A stretch of 33,803 nt of DNA from Advenella mandrilli (lineage in GTDB: Bacteria; Pseudomonadota; Gammaproteobacteria; Burkholderiales; Burkholderiaceae_B). The first letter of the stretch is position 1. Each line of letters starts with the position of its first letter. Both the position numbers and the translations under genes were made by a program. The notes below the pieces were generated by a model. The model was not told the origin of the DNA. It ran no database searches and was given only the letters and a program-made list of their open reading frames with translations. The stretch covers positions 1-33,803 of the forward strand of contig NZ_JAENGP010000021.1 in NCBI RefSeq assembly GCF_016595155.1, written 5' to 3'. This document shows positions 23,019 through 31,790 of this stretch, in pieces.

Positions 23019-23969
23019 ATGAAGAAAAGAGCATTGGGAAAAACGGGTATTCATATTTCCCCGCTGGTTTTTGGTGCCAATGTCTTTGGCTGGACGGTAG
23101 ATAAAACACGTTCATTTGAACTGTTGGACCGTTTTGCCGGGGCCGGCTTTGAAACGCTTGATACCGCGGATATGTATTCAACCTGGGCTCCCGGCAATCG
23201 TGGTGGCGAATCGGAAACGATTATTGGTGAATGGATGAAAGCACGTGGTAACCGTGACCGCATTGTGTTAATTACCAAGGTCGGTCTGGAAATGGGCCCC
23301 GGTCAGAAAGGGCTTTCTGCCGCATGGATTGAACGGGCTGTTGAAGATTCGCTGCGCCGTTTGCAGACGGATTATATTGATCTTTATTTTTCACATGTTT
23401 TTGATGAAAATGTTCCCATAGAAGAAACGCTACAGGCGTATGAGCGTTTGCTTAAAGTGGGCAAAATCCGTTCTATTGGTGCTTCCAATCATTCGGCAGA
23501 ACAGCTGGCTCAGGCCTTGAAAGTTGCTGCTGAAAACGGTTTGCCCCGTTATGAAGTATTGCAGCCGCAATACAACCTGTATGACCGGGGCAGCTATGAA
23601 GGTGCCCTGCGTGACCTTGCCATTGCCGAAGGTCTGGGGGTGATTACTTATTACAGTCTGGCCAGTGGCTTTTTAACGGGTAAATATCGCAGTGCCAGCG
23701 ATTTGCAAAAGAGTGCACGTGGTGGCGGTGTGAAATCGTATCTTAATGAACGGGGAATGCATATTTTGGCAACGCTGGATGAAGTTGCTGCCAATCATGC
23801 GGCAACGCCCGCAGAAGTGGCGCTGGCCTGGTTGATGGCGCAAGAAGGGGTTACAGCTCCCATTGCCAGTGCAACCAGCCTTAGCCAATTGGATTGCCTT
23901 ATCCGTTCAGCGCAGCTGGTGCTTTCAGATGAAGAAGTGGCCCGTCTTCATGAAAGCAGCGCGATTTGA
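23019..23969 (+). CDS. Aldo/keto reductase
   Basis: This is a 316-residue NADPH-dependent TIM-barrel reductase. It shows the N-terminal KRALGKTGIHISPLVFGAN, the catalytic Asp/Tyr region LDTADMYSTWAPG (about 47-59), Lys in VLITKVGLE (about 84-92), His in YIDLYFSHVFDE (about 118-129), and the cofactor end PIASATSLSQLDCLIRSA (about 278-295). It reduces aldehydes or ketones with broad specificity, most like the IolS/YhdN-type subgroup. GGAAAGG precedes the ATG. It is transcribed alone. The substrate is not inferable from context. Confidence 0.92.
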   Translation: MKKRALGKTGIHISPLVFGANVFGWTVDKTRSFELLDRFAGAGFETLDTADMYSTWAPGNRGGESETIIGEWMKARGNRDRIVLITKVGLEMGPGQKGLSAAWIERAVEDSLRRLQTDYIDLYFSHVFDENVPIEETLQAYERLLKVGKIRSIGASNHSAEQLAQALKVAAENGLPRYEVLQPQYNLYDRGSYEGALRDLAIAEGLGVITYYSLASGFLTGKYRSASDLQKSARGGGVKSYLNERGMHILATLDEVAANHAATPAEVALAWLMAQEGVTAPIASATSLSQLDCLIRSAQLVLSDEEVARLHESSAI

Positions 23970-23989
23970 CAAAATCCGGTACCCAGTCG

Positions 23990-24016
23990 AAAAATGTAAA
24001 GGGCCCTTGAGCCCTT
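23990..24016 (-). terminator. Intrinsic terminator of the small secreted-protein gene
   Basis: On the minus strand AAGGGC-TCAAGG-GCCCTT forms a 6-bp stem followed by TTACATTTTT, 22 bases after the gene's stop. It probably also serves the converging reductase gene. Confidence 0.6.
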
Positions 24017-24037
24017 GAGGCCCGAGATGGTTTTAAA

Positions 24038-24403
24038 TTATCCCTGGCACGAAGACAGGACAGGCCCTTTAACCAGTTTAACTTTGCCATCGACTTTATC
24101 CCTGGCGTCAACCCTAACTTTAACGCCATTTTTTACCATGGCTTTCAAGGCATCATCGCCACACATGAGTCGTCGCATTTGGTCGATGGGTTTTAAAATG
24201 GCCGTTTGCGGGTGCTTATCCAAATCCCTTCTCATAATGAAGACCTCGTTACCACCTTCCTTGCCTTTATAAGAAAGTTCCCAGCCTTTGGGCGTTGACA
24301 TGGCTTCCATATAAAAAGTTGCAATAAGCGGGCCGGGAAATACGTCAGCGGAAGCAGTGGTGCTGGCTGCCGCCAATAAACAGGCAGCTAAATATTTTTT
24401 CAT
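24038..24403 (-). CDS. Small secreted protein, unknown function
   Basis: This is a 121-residue protein with a signal peptide (MKKYLAACLLAAASTTASA, cleavage before DVFPG). The mature protein is about 102 residues, rich in Lys, with two cysteines (about positions 83 and 119) that could form a disulfide. It includes a WELSYKGKEGGNEVFIMRRD stretch. AGGGGG precedes the ATG. It sits directly downstream of the arsB gene in the same direction with a 32-base gap, so it might be read through from the ars unit, but nothing ties it to arsenic. I do not recognise a domain. Confidence 0.75.
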   Translation of the reverse strand: MKKYLAACLLAAASTTASADVFPGPLIATFYMEAMSTPKGWELSYKGKEGGNEVFIMRRDLDKHPQTAILKPIDQMRRLMCGDDALKAMVKNGVKVRVDARDKVDGKVKLVKGPVLSSCQG

Positions 24404-24435
24404 TTGTATCCCCCTAGGTAACGTTTAATTTTGCA

Positions 24436-25734
24436 CTAGTATATAAGAAAACTTGGGCTTAGTCTCCAGGCCAATGCTGCCAACGTTAGCAATAGAACAG
24501 GCAGTGTGATTACAATACCTACCCTGAAGTAATAGCCCCAGGTAATCGTCAGATTCTTTCGTGCAAGCACATGCAGCCATAGCAAGGTGGCCAGGCTGCC
24601 AATAGGGGTGATTTTAGGTCCAAGGTCACTGCCAATCACATTAGCGTAAATCATGGCTTCTTTAATGGTGCCGGTGGCCAGGCTGGCTTCAATCGACAAT
24701 GCCCCTACCAGCACGGTAGGCAGATTATTCATAATGGATGACAGCAAAGCCGTGAGGAGTCCGGTTCCGATGGTGGCAACCCATAGTCCCTGGCCACCTA
24801 GCCAGTTCAAAAGTGTTGCGATATGATCAGTTAGCCCGGCATTGCGCATGCCATAAACAACCAGGTACATGCCCAACGAGAAGATCACAATAGACCAAGG
24901 GGCTTCGCGTATGACCTTTCGGGTGCTAATAATATGGCCGCGACCCGCCACCACTAACAGGATAGCCGCACCAATACCGGCAATCACGCTAACTGGAATG
25001 CCCGCTTCTTCAAGAACAAAAAAACTAATCAGCAGCAATGCCAGGACACACCAGCCTGCACGGAAGGTGGTAAGGTCATGAATAGCATCCTTTGGGCGTT
25101 TCAGTTGGGTGCGATCATAGGTGGCAGGAATACTGGCGCGAAAATACCAAAGTAAAACCAGTAGCGTTGCCGCCACCGACACAACGGTAACCGGTGCCAT
25201 GACAGCGGCATAGCGGGCAAAGCTGATACCAAAAAAATCAGCGGAAACAATATTGACCAGATTGGAGACAATGAAAGGCAGGCTGGCGGTATCGGCAATG
25301 AATCCGGCGGCCATGACAAACGCCAGGGTAGCGCTGGGGCCAAAGCCCAGGGCCAAGAGCATGGCCATGACAATGGGGGTAAGGATAAGGGCAGCGCCAT
25401 CATTGGCAAAAAATGCGGAAACCGCAGCGCCCAGCAAAATAATCAGGCTGAATAAAACTTTGCCGTTGCCACCGCCCCAGCGGGCGACGTGCAGGGCGGC
25501 CCATTCAAAAAAACCGGCTTCATCCAGCAGTAAGCTAATGATAATAATGGCAATAAAGGTGGCCGTTGCATTCCAGACAATATTCCACACGACTGGGATA
25601 TCGCTAATTTGTATAACGCCAAATAATAATGCCAATAGGGCACCTAAAGAGGCACTCCAGCCAATGCCTAAACCACGAGGTTGCCAAATGACAAAAGTAA
25701 TGGCCACAATAAAAATGGCTAAGGATGCAAACAT
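24436..25734 (-). CDS. arsB: Arsenite efflux transporter ArsB
   Basis: This is a 432-residue membrane protein close to the usual 429 of ArsB. About 12 helices are visible, with the conserved pore-like motifs [20 protein letters not shown] (about 105-124), [19 protein letters not shown] (about 144-162), and [20 protein letters not shown] (about 328-347). It exports As(III) and Sb(III) as an antiporter, or as the channel of an ArsAB pump when ArsA exists; no arsA is in the window. It lies downstream of arsR (114-base gap) in the same direction, while arsC/arsH are divergent. AGGAAA stands before the ATG. Confidence 0.95.
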   Translation of the reverse strand: MFASLAIFIVAITFVIWQPRGLGIGWSASLGALLALLFGVIQISDIPVVWNIVWNATATFIAIIIISLLLDEAGFFEWAALHVARWGGGNGKVLFSLIILLGAAVSAFFANDGAALILTPIVMAMLLALGFGPSATLAFVMAAGFIADTASLPFIVSNLVNIVSADFFGISFARYAAVMAPVTVVSVAATLLVLLWYFRASIPATYDRTQLKRPKDAIHDLTTFRAGWCVLALLLISFFVLEEAGIPVSVIAGIGAAILLVVAGRGHIISTRKVIREAPWSIVIFSLGMYLVVYGMRNAGLTDHIATLLNWLGGQGLWVATIGTGLLTALLSSIMNNLPTVLVGALSIEASLATGTIKEAMIYANVIGSDLGPKITPIGSLATLLWLHVLARKNLTITWGYYFRVGIVITLPVLLLTLAALAWRLSPSFLIY

Positions 25735-25848
25735 GATATTTCCTGTTGAATAAATTCAGTATGTCAGTGGTTAATATTTAAGATAAAAATACGTCAAGTT
25801 GTTTGGCCTTGAGTAATTGTTAATCTGGCAGGACAGTCGCTTTTCAAT

Positions 25849-26181
25849 TCAACTTTCAGATTTGGCATGCGGTTCAGGTGATGTAACCAGGCAGCTATCT
25901 CCAGCACAGCAATTTTCAGTTAAATAATCCAATAAGGTTGACATGGACTCGAACTTTACCGAGTAAATGACATACCGGCCTTCATGTTTTGACTCCAGAA
26001 GATCGGCATTAATTAACTCTTTCAAATGAAAGGATAGTGAAGAGGGAGGTATCCCTAGCGTTTCTGCAAGTTGTCCGGCCTGCAAGCCGGCAGAGCCGGC
26101 CTGTACCAGTTGTCGATAGGCTTCAAGTCGGGCTTCATGGGCCAGTGCAGATAAGGCTTTTACGGCATCTTTGGTTTCCAT
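25849..26181 (-). CDS. arsR: Arsenic-responsive repressor ArsR
   Basis: This is a 110-residue ArsR/SmtB winged-helix repressor: ALAHEARLEAYRQLVQAG (about 12-29), then the HTH LQAGQLAETLGIPPSSLSFH (about 33-52) and the wing SKHEGRYVIYSV (about 64-75). Instead of the ELCVCDL cysteines of the E. coli type, the C-terminus carries C91, C92 and C97 (NCCAGDSC). This matches the Acidithiobacillus-type three-cysteine As(III) site with a slightly different spacing. It should repress the divergent ars units and leave DNA when arsenite binds. The 8-bp repeat array upstream is its likely control region. Confidence 0.92.
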   Translation of the reverse strand: METKDAVKALSALAHEARLEAYRQLVQAGSAGLQAGQLAETLGIPPSSLSFHLKELINADLLESKHEGRYVIYSVKFESMSTLLDYLTENCCAGDSCLVTSPEPHAKSES

Positions 26182-26212
26182 CAGCGTTCCTGTATTGTCT
26201 TTTTGTTTCTAT

Positions 26213-26244
26213 ATTTCGATATTTCGATATTTCGATATTTCGAT
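26213..26244. repeat. Four tandem copies of ATTTCGAT in the ars divergent promoter
   Basis: Perfect 8-bp units occupy 26213-26220, 26221-26228, 26229-26236 and 26237-26244, followed by the variant ATTTATCGAAT. The array lies 32 bases before the arsR start, between arsR and arsC. Each unit holds a TCGA core, so it could provide repeated ArsR half-sites. Copy-number slippage would move promoter elements by 8 bases, giving variable expression (inference). Confidence 0.75.
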
Positions 26245-26395
26245 ATTTATCGAATTATAGTATACTACCGTGATTGATGCTATTTGATTAACAGAAATTT
26301 AAAATTTTAATTGGTCAGTTGTCCGTTAATATCTCAGTTAATACGCGCAGCTGTACCAAGCTTAAAGTATATGATTGCTCACTACAGGAATACTT

Positions 26396-26824
26396 ATGAA
26401 CAACGTTACCATCTACCATAACCCTAACTGTGGCACTTCTCGTAATACATTGGCCATGATACGCAATGCGGGGATAGAACCCGTCATTATTGAATATTTA
26501 AAAACCCCGCCTACCCGCGAAACCATAAAATCAATGGTTGCCAAAGCTGGGCTTACCGTTCGCGAGGCATTACGGGAAAAGGGTACACCGTATCAGGAGC
26601 TGGGGCTTTCAAACCCGGCGCTTACCGAAGAACAGTTACTGGATGCCATTGAAGCGCACCCCATCCTGATGAACCGGCCGTTTGTGGTGACTTCCATGGG
26701 AGTGAGATTGTGTCGGCCCTCTGAAGTGGTGCTGGAAATTTTGCCAGCCGCGCAGCAAGGCGCTTTTTCCAAGGAAGATGGGGAAGTGGTGATTGATGCA
26801 ACGGGCAAGCGGGTAAACCCATGA
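26396..26824 (+). CDS. arsC: Arsenate reductase ArsC (glutaredoxin-coupled)
   Basis: This 142-residue protein is the usual length for this class. The start at 26396 ([10 protein letters not shown]) has AGGA eight bases upstream; the longer TTG reading would add seven residues. The catalytic Cys is in [16 protein letters not shown] (Cys12). Arginines expected in the active site occur in ALREKGTPY (about 60-68), in [12 protein letters not shown] (about 88-99), and in [15 protein letters not shown] (about 102-116). It reduces arsenate to arsenite using glutathione/glutaredoxin, supplying substrate for ArsB. It overlaps arsH by four bases (ATGA). Confidence 0.96.
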   Translation: MNNVTIYHNPNCGTSRNTLAMIRNAGIEPVIIEYLKTPPTRETIKSMVAKAGLTVREALREKGTPYQELGLSNPALTEEQLLDAIEAHPILMNRPFVVTSMGVRLCRPSEVVLEILPAAQQGAFSKEDGEVVIDATGKRVNP

Positions 26825-27546
26825 AGAAAACATTGCCTAATATAGAGCCATCGGTGTTTGAGATACCTGATTTGGAGAAATTGGGATTAACGCAGGGTAG
26901 TACGCATCCGCCGCGCATTCTCTTGCTATATGGGTCGCTTCGGGAAACGTCATATAGTAAATTACTTACCCTGGAAGCCGAGCGCATTTTGCAGCAGTTG
27001 GGGGCGCAAACGCGTGTATTTGATCCGTATGATTTGCCGGTTACCGATAGCGTGCCCGCTGATCATCCCAAGGTGGTTGAGCTTCGCCAGTTGTCTGAGT
27101 GGTCAGAAGGACAAGTATGGTGCAGTCCGGAGCGGCACGGTACTTTAACGGCAGTATTAAAAAACCAGATTGACTGGTTGCCACTACAAAGTGGTGCCAT
27201 TCGTCCTACACAGGGGCGTACCCTTGCCGTTATGCAGGTAAGTGGTGGTTCGCAGTCTTTCAATGCAGTTAATGCATTGCGTGTTTTGGGGCGCTGGATG
27301 CGGATGGTGACTATTCCCAATCAATCTTCCGTACCCAAAGCCTATCAGGAGTTTGATGAAAATGGCAGAATGAAGCCATCTGCGTATTACGATAGAGTGG
27401 TGGACGTGATGGAAGAACTGTATAAATTCACTTTGCTGATCCGTGATCGTTCTGATTACTTGACCGATCGTTATAGTGAGCGCAAGGAAATAGCACCGCA
27501 ACTGCTCACCACACTGGCTGAAGCCGCAATGAGTCACGAGAATTAA
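26821..27546 (+). CDS. arsH: ArsH, NADPH-dependent FMN organoarsenical oxidoreductase
   Basis: This is a 241-residue flavodoxin-fold protein, about the usual length. It shows [19 protein letters not shown] (about 32-50; FMN phosphate loop), [11 protein letters not shown], the [20 protein letters not shown] block (about 100-119) and [20 protein letters not shown]. Known ArsH proteins oxidise trivalent organoarsenicals and reduce quinones. The start overlaps the arsC stop (ATGA), so translation is coupled. The next gene, an MFS transporter, begins 18 bases after its stop. Confidence 0.95.
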   Translation: MKKTLPNIEPSVFEIPDLEKLGLTQGSTHPPRILLLYGSLRETSYSKLLTLEAERILQQLGAQTRVFDPYDLPVTDSVPADHPKVVELRQLSEWSEGQVWCSPERHGTLTAVLKNQIDWLPLQSGAIRPTQGRTLAVMQVSGGSQSFNAVNALRVLGRWMRMVTIPNQSSVPKAYQEFDENGRMKPSAYYDRVVDVMEELYKFTLLIRDRSDYLTDRYSERKEIAPQLLTTLAEAAMSHEN

Positions 27547-27564
27547 CCTGGAAATAACACATTC

Positions 27565-28815
27565 ATGTCCACTTCTCAGGCCAATGTATCCGCAGATATC
27601 CCTAAAGTGTCTGCTAACCCGGATCGTGCCTTGGTGCTTATTACGGCATTGGGTATCGGACAAATATGCGGCTGGGGGTCGCTATATTACAGTTTTCCCC
27701 TGATTGCCGAAGCCATGATGGCAGAACTGGGGTGGTCCAGAACCAATTTATACGGTGCTGCGACGGCAGGCCTGGTGCTGGCTGGGTTTCTTGCCTACCC
27801 GGTAGGGGTGGCTGTTGATAAAGGCTACGGCAGGCGGCTAATGGCTGGCGCGTCATTATTGGCTGGCCTGCTTATTTTTATGTGGTCCCAGGTAAGCAGT
27901 TTGCTAGGGTTTTATTTAATTATTGCCGGTGTGGGGGCGTTGCAGGCGGCTACCTTGTATGAGCCTGCATTTGCAGTCATCGTCCGTCGGGTGGGGCCGG
28001 CCAGGGCAAGGTCTGGTATTACTGCCATTACTTTATGGGGCGGATTTGCCAGTACCGTGTTTATTCCACTGGTTCAGTTTCTGCTGGATCACTGGGGGTG
28101 GCGTGATGCCTTGCTGGTGTTGGCCCTCATTAACGGGGTGCTTTGTGCTGCGTTATATTATGGTTTCATCAGGCCCGAAAAAGATATTGTCCACGTCATC
28201 CCGTCCCACCATGAATGTCAGCAACAAACCGATCAACAGGCCATTAGGGCTTCATTCCGGCAGCCCGTATTTTGGCTTTTAATGCTGGCGCTTACTGCGT
28301 ATGCCGGTGCTTTCACTGCCTTCACTTTTCATATGTATCCGCTGTTTCTTGAGGGCGGATTGTCTACTCAGAATGTGGTTTGGGTAATTGCTACCATTGG
28401 GCCGGCACAGGTGGCGGGGCGCATCCTGATCAGCATGTTTGGGGCAGGCATGTCCATGCGACGCATTGGTACCTTGGTGGTTGTCATTTTTCCCCTTGTG
28501 TTTATTGTATTGGCGCTGCAGCCGTCCAGTTTCTGGATCGTTGCCGCGGCCTGTATTGCCTACGGGGCCAGTAACGGGATTTTTACCATTGTACGCGGGC
28601 TGGTTGTACCCGAAATGCTAAGCACCCGGGCTTATGGTGCACTCAACGGTATTTTGACATTTCCCAGCACCCTGGCCAAAGCCTTTGCACCTTTGGTGGC
28701 AGCCTGGATCTGGTCAAGTACCATGAGTTACGGTGCTGTCAGTTGGGCGATCGCCATTTGCGCAATACTGCTGGCCATCAGTTTTTGGCTGGCGGCCTGG
28801 GTTAGCCGGCGGTAG
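27565..28815 (+). CDS. MFS transporter in the ars operon (ArsK-like candidate)
   Basis: This is a 416-residue 12-helix MFS protein. After a polar N-terminus, helix 1 carries LVLITALGIGQICGWGSLYYSFPLI (about 23-47), and the loop between helices 2 and 3 reads GVAVDKGYGRRLMAG (about 86-100). It is the third gene of the arsC-arsH unit. No GAPDH-like gene accompanies it, so the ArsJ role (1-arseno-3-phosphoglycerate export) is unlikely. An ArsK-type exporter of As(III) or trivalent organoarsenicals is the better guess, given ArsH next door. Substrate assignment rests on context only. The ribosome binding site is weak (GGAAA). Confidence 0.85.
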   Translation: MSTSQANVSADIPKVSANPDRALVLITALGIGQICGWGSLYYSFPLIAEAMMAELGWSRTNLYGAATAGLVLAGFLAYPVGVAVDKGYGRRLMAGASLLAGLLIFMWSQVSSLLGFYLIIAGVGALQAATLYEPAFAVIVRRVGPARARSGITAITLWGGFASTVFIPLVQFLLDHWGWRDALLVLALINGVLCAALYYGFIRPEKDIVHVIPSHHECQQQTDQQAIRASFRQPVFWLLMLALTAYAGAFTAFTFHMYPLFLEGGLSTQNVVWVIATIGPAQVAGRILISMFGAGMSMRRIGTLVVVIFPLVFIVLALQPSSFWIVAAACIAYGASNGIFTIVRGLVVPEMLSTRAYGALNGILTFPSTLAKAFAPLVAAWIWSSTMSYGAVSWAIAICAILLAISFWLAAWVSRR

Positions 28816-28833
28816 GCCCATGAAAATTGATGT

Positions 28834-30048
28834 TTACCTTGCCAAAAATCCAATAATCAGCGCGTTAATCAGGTCAATAAAGAACCCGCAGACCAGCGGC
28901 ACCACAATAAAGGCGCGTGGGGCGTTACCGTATACGCGGGTAACGGCACTCATATTGGCAATGGCAGTGGCCGTGGAACCCAGCGCGATGCCGCCAAAGC
29001 CTGAACACATGACGGCGGCTTCATAATCACGTCCCATGACTTTGAAAACCACCAACAGGATGAAAGCAATCACCAGTAAAATCTGTAGAATCATGGTGAT
29101 GGTAATAAACGTGATCATGGGTTGCAAAACCCACAGTTGCAAGCCCATTAGCGCCATAGTCAGGAAAATACCAAGGCATAAATCAGAGATTAGTGCAATG
29201 CCAGGTTGCATGCTGTGCCAGCGCCAGATGCGGCCGCCTTTGGGAACGACCAGTGCCGTTACCGAACGGATAATAATGCCAGCCAGCAGGCAACCCACAA
29301 AGGCGGGCAGGTTAAGGCCGGTAAAGGCAATTAGGCGAATAATCACACGGCCCATGATCAGGCAGATATTCAGCCAGAAAATGGCCATTAGTACGCCGTA
29401 GTAGTTAAGCCGCTTGTAGGGCTCATCCTGGTAGCGCATCCCAATATCAAGTTCGGGATCGGCTGACGTTTGTATGCGATGTCGCTTGATCAGGAGGCTG
29501 GCAATCGGGCCGCCAATCATACATGCGGCAATCATGCCCATCATATTGGACGCAATACCAATCTCAACGGCATTATCCAGCCCCAGGGTGTCAACAAAAT
29601 GCGAGGCCCAGGCCATAGTGGTACCCACCCCGCCGGTTAATGAGATGGAACCGGCCATTAAGCCAATTCTGGGGTCCATGCCAAAGTATTGCGCAATACT
29701 CATGCCAAGCAGGTTTTGCAACATCATGAAAATTGAGGCAATAATCACCAGGATAATTAATGCCCGACCCCCTTGTTTCAGCGTTTGAATATTAGTGTTA
29801 AGTCCAATGGCTGCAAAGAAATACAGGAGCAGCATGTCGCGTACGCCAAGGGTAAAGGAAATCCGCAGATCCAGTAGATAATAAGCCATGCAAACAAGAA
29901 TGGTGCAGACCAGTCCGCCAATGACGGGTTCTGGAATACTGTATTTCTGTAGCCAGGTAATACGATTGCTTAAGCCTTTGCCAATAAACAAAAGCAGAAT
30001 AGCCAGCGTGAAACTGGCGATGGCATTAATTTCTAAAGAGTGTTGCAA
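28834..30048 (-). CDS. gltS: Sodium/glutamate symporter GltS
   Basis: This is a 404-residue GltS family protein. It shows two inverted halves with the re-entrant motifs SISLTGGVGTTMAWA (about 136-150) and CSGFGGIALGSTATAIANM (about 354-372). It also has the start-side KYSIPEPVIGGLV and many membrane helices. It imports L-glutamate with Na+. The start is a TTG (30048) with AAAGG upstream; no upstream ATG is in frame with the conserved N-terminus. It converges with the ars MFS gene, ending 18 bases away, and no other neighbour hints at regulation. Confidence 0.93.
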   Translation of the reverse strand: MQHSLEINAIASFTLAILLLFIGKGLSNRITWLQKYSIPEPVIGGLVCTILVCMAYYLLDLRISFTLGVRDMLLLYFFAAIGLNTNIQTLKQGGRALIILVIIASIFMMLQNLLGMSIAQYFGMDPRIGLMAGSISLTGGVGTTMAWASHFVDTLGLDNAVEIGIASNMMGMIAACMIGGPIASLLIKRHRIQTSADPELDIGMRYQDEPYKRLNYYGVLMAIFWLNICLIMGRVIIRLIAFTGLNLPAFVGCLLAGIIIRSVTALVVPKGGRIWRWHSMQPGIALISDLCLGIFLTMALMGLQLWVLQPMITFITITMILQILLVIAFILLVVFKVMGRDYEAAVMCSGFGGIALGSTATAIANMSAVTRVYGNAPRAFIVVPLVCGFFIDLINALIIGFLAR

Positions 30049-30154
30049 CGAATTTGCCTTTAACTGATAAGGATTGCAGGTAATGGTTTTATACCTGGAT
30101 AAATTTGTTGCGAATTATAACCCTCAGAAGTTACTTTAGGTGGCGCTGCTGTGT

Positions 30155-30316
30155 TTATTTGGGCCGGTAAACTTCTATTTTTTGCACCGCAACAACTAAA
30201 ATTTCATCAGGCTGGCAGCCATACGTCTTGACCGCTTTTTTTATGGCATCACCCCCGCTTTTGGCAAGGATCTGAACCGTTTTTCCATTGCTGAGTTTTA
30301 ATGTGTATTTATGCAT
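30155..30316 (-). CDS. Small 53-residue protein, unknown function
   Basis: This short frame starts with MHKYTLKLSNGKTVQI and continues through LAKSGGDAIKKAVKTYG to a C-terminal ILVVAVQKIEVYRPK. It looks protein-like: two predicted beta strands, an amphipathic helix, then strands, reminiscent of small ubiquitin-like or DUF-type folds whose names I cannot assign. It lies between gltS and the MFS gene, on the same strand. The ribosome binding site is poor (CTTGAAAAA). Confidence 0.55.
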   Translation of the reverse strand: MHKYTLKLSNGKTVQILAKSGGDAIKKAVKTYGCQPDEILVVAVQKIEVYRPK

Positions 30317-30350
30317 TTTTTTCAAGGTAAGGTTGGCAGGCTGTGGTGTC

Positions 30351-31598
30351 TTAGGCAGACTGGAATTGCTTTTTATCGGGAAGCGTTAATGAGATGATGG
30401 CGGCAAGCAGCAAGAATACACCGGCTGAACCGAAAGAAATCCAGTGGGTATGGAAAGTTTCATAAGCCCAGCCGCCCAGCCATGAGCTGATCATGCCGCC
30501 TACTTGGTGCCCCACATAGGCCAGACCATATAAAACGCCCACCAGTTTAACCCCATAAATATCAGCCAGAATGGCGGAAGAAAGCGCAATGCTGCCAGCC
30601 CAGACCACACCACCCACGGTGGCGACGCCAAAAAGTTGCCAGTTAACGGCAACCATGACAAGCCCGAAAAAGCCCAGCCCGCGCACAAAATAAATAACCG
30701 CTAGCATATAGCGTCGGGGCAGGGTATCGGAAATGCGTCCCAGCACCAGGGTACTGAAAATGGCAATCAGGCCAATCAGGCCGATGCCCAATGCGCTGCT
30801 GGCCGAGTCAAAACCGTGATCCATCAGCATGGGAACGCCATGGGCGCCTAACAGGTTCATGCTATAGCCACAGGCAAAAAGCCCAAGCACGACTTTCCAG
30901 AATGGGGCGGTGCGCAGGGCCTGTTTCAGGCTGAGAGGGGCCGTTTGCAAGGCTGGTTTGGTAGCGGCGGTTTTTTTGGCAGGGGGGCTATTTAACAGGT
31001 CTGCGTTTTCGGGCGGGTGTTCGCGGATAATAAAGAAGGCGGAAAAAATGGTAATAACGGAAAAAACGGCGGCAAAGCCAAGGATGGTTTCTTTCCAGCC
31101 AAACGTTTCATTGGTATAGGTAAACAGGGGCGTCATGATGGCGATGCCCGCCATGGAACCTGTGGATAAAAAGAACAGGGCCATGCCTCTTTGCCTGATG
31201 AACCAGCGGCTGATGACTGGAGTTAGCGCTACCTGGCTGGTAAAGGCCAGTCCGATAGACAGGAAAATGCCATAGGCAAAGAAAAAATTGGTCAAACTGC
31301 TGGCCATGGCCGTCCAGATTGAAGACGCCACCACAATGGCCGTACCCAGCAAAAGAACGAAGCGTGTCCCCCGGGTGCCCACCAGATGGCCGGCAACGGG
31401 CATGCCAAGACCGTAAAAAAGCATGCCGATGGCAATAACTCCAGAGAGCTCACTGCGGGTAAATTGCAAGTCATTGATAATGGGCAAAAAAAACGGGCCT
31501 ATGCCCAGTCGCATGCCCACGGTTAATAAGGTTAAAAGGGTAGCGGCGGCCACAATATTCCAGCCGTAATACCATTGTTGCTTGTGTTGTTTGTCCAT
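30351..31598 (-). CDS. MFS transporter
   Basis: This is a 415-residue 12-helix MFS protein. The start WYYGWNIVAAATLLTLLTVGMR resembles the monocarboxylate/oxalate-formate antiporter (OFA) branch. It has the loop GHLVGTRGTRFVLLLG (about 65-80) and a second-half equivalent LGRISDTLPRRYMLA (about 265-279). A central loop (REHPPENADLLNSPPAKKTA) divides the halves. The substrate is unknown, perhaps a small organic acid. It is divergent from the pirin gene with 192 bases between them. Confidence 0.88.
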   Translation of the reverse strand: MDKQHKQQWYYGWNIVAAATLLTLLTVGMRLGIGPFFLPIINDLQFTRSELSGVIAIGMLFYGLGMPVAGHLVGTRGTRFVLLLGTAIVVASSIWTAMASSLTNFFFAYGIFLSIGLAFTSQVALTPVISRWFIRQRGMALFFLSTGSMAGIAIMTPLFTYTNETFGWKETILGFAAVFSVITIFSAFFIIREHPPENADLLNSPPAKKTAATKPALQTAPLSLKQALRTAPFWKVVLGLFACGYSMNLLGAHGVPMLMDHGFDSASSALGIGLIGLIAIFSTLVLGRISDTLPRRYMLAVIYFVRGLGFFGLVMVAVNWQLFGVATVGGVVWAGSIALSSAILADIYGVKLVGVLYGLAYVGHQVGGMISSWLGGWAYETFHTHWISFGSAGVFLLLAAIISLTLPDKKQFQSA

Positions 31599-31640
31599 TG
31601 ATATTGTAGTTATAAATAAGTTGCTTTAAAGGAAACAAGT

Positions 31641-31684
31641 TTAATGTTAATCAGTCGGTTTGTTAACGTTAATGAGCCGGTTTG
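31641..31684. promoter_or_regulatory. Candidate operator cluster between MFS and pirin genes
   Basis: Direct repeats AGTCGGTTTG (31653-31662) and AGCCGGTTTG (31675-31684) are spaced 22 bases apart, two helical turns. Between them is the 10-bp palindrome TTAACGTTAA (31663-31672), and the near-palindrome TTAATGTTAA (31641-31650) lies beside it. A second exact TTAACGTTAA lies just after the pirin gene (32683-32692). Confidence 0.45.
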
Positions 31685-31790
31685 GGTAAAAATGTATTTG
31701 CTTTTCAGTTAATGGGGAAAAACACCACAGGTAAACCCCGAAGATTTCATCTATCATGAGTGATGCCTTTAATCTTACAGGAAAACTGTC

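Noticed and set aside
25253-25753. 166-codon plus-strand frame
   Set aside because: It is antisense to arsB with the composition expected from the complement of membrane codons, and it has no start signal.
26213-26244. CRISPR-like repeat array
   Set aside because: The units are only 8 bp and directly contiguous with no spacers, so it is a simple tandem repeat.
27184-27663. 159-codon minus-strand frame
   Set aside because: It lies antisense to arsH and the MFS start; both of those have solid family motifs and coupled starts.
27565-28815. ArsJ assignment for the ars-linked MFS gene
   Set aside because: ArsJ works with a dedicated GAPDH encoded beside it, and none is present in the window.
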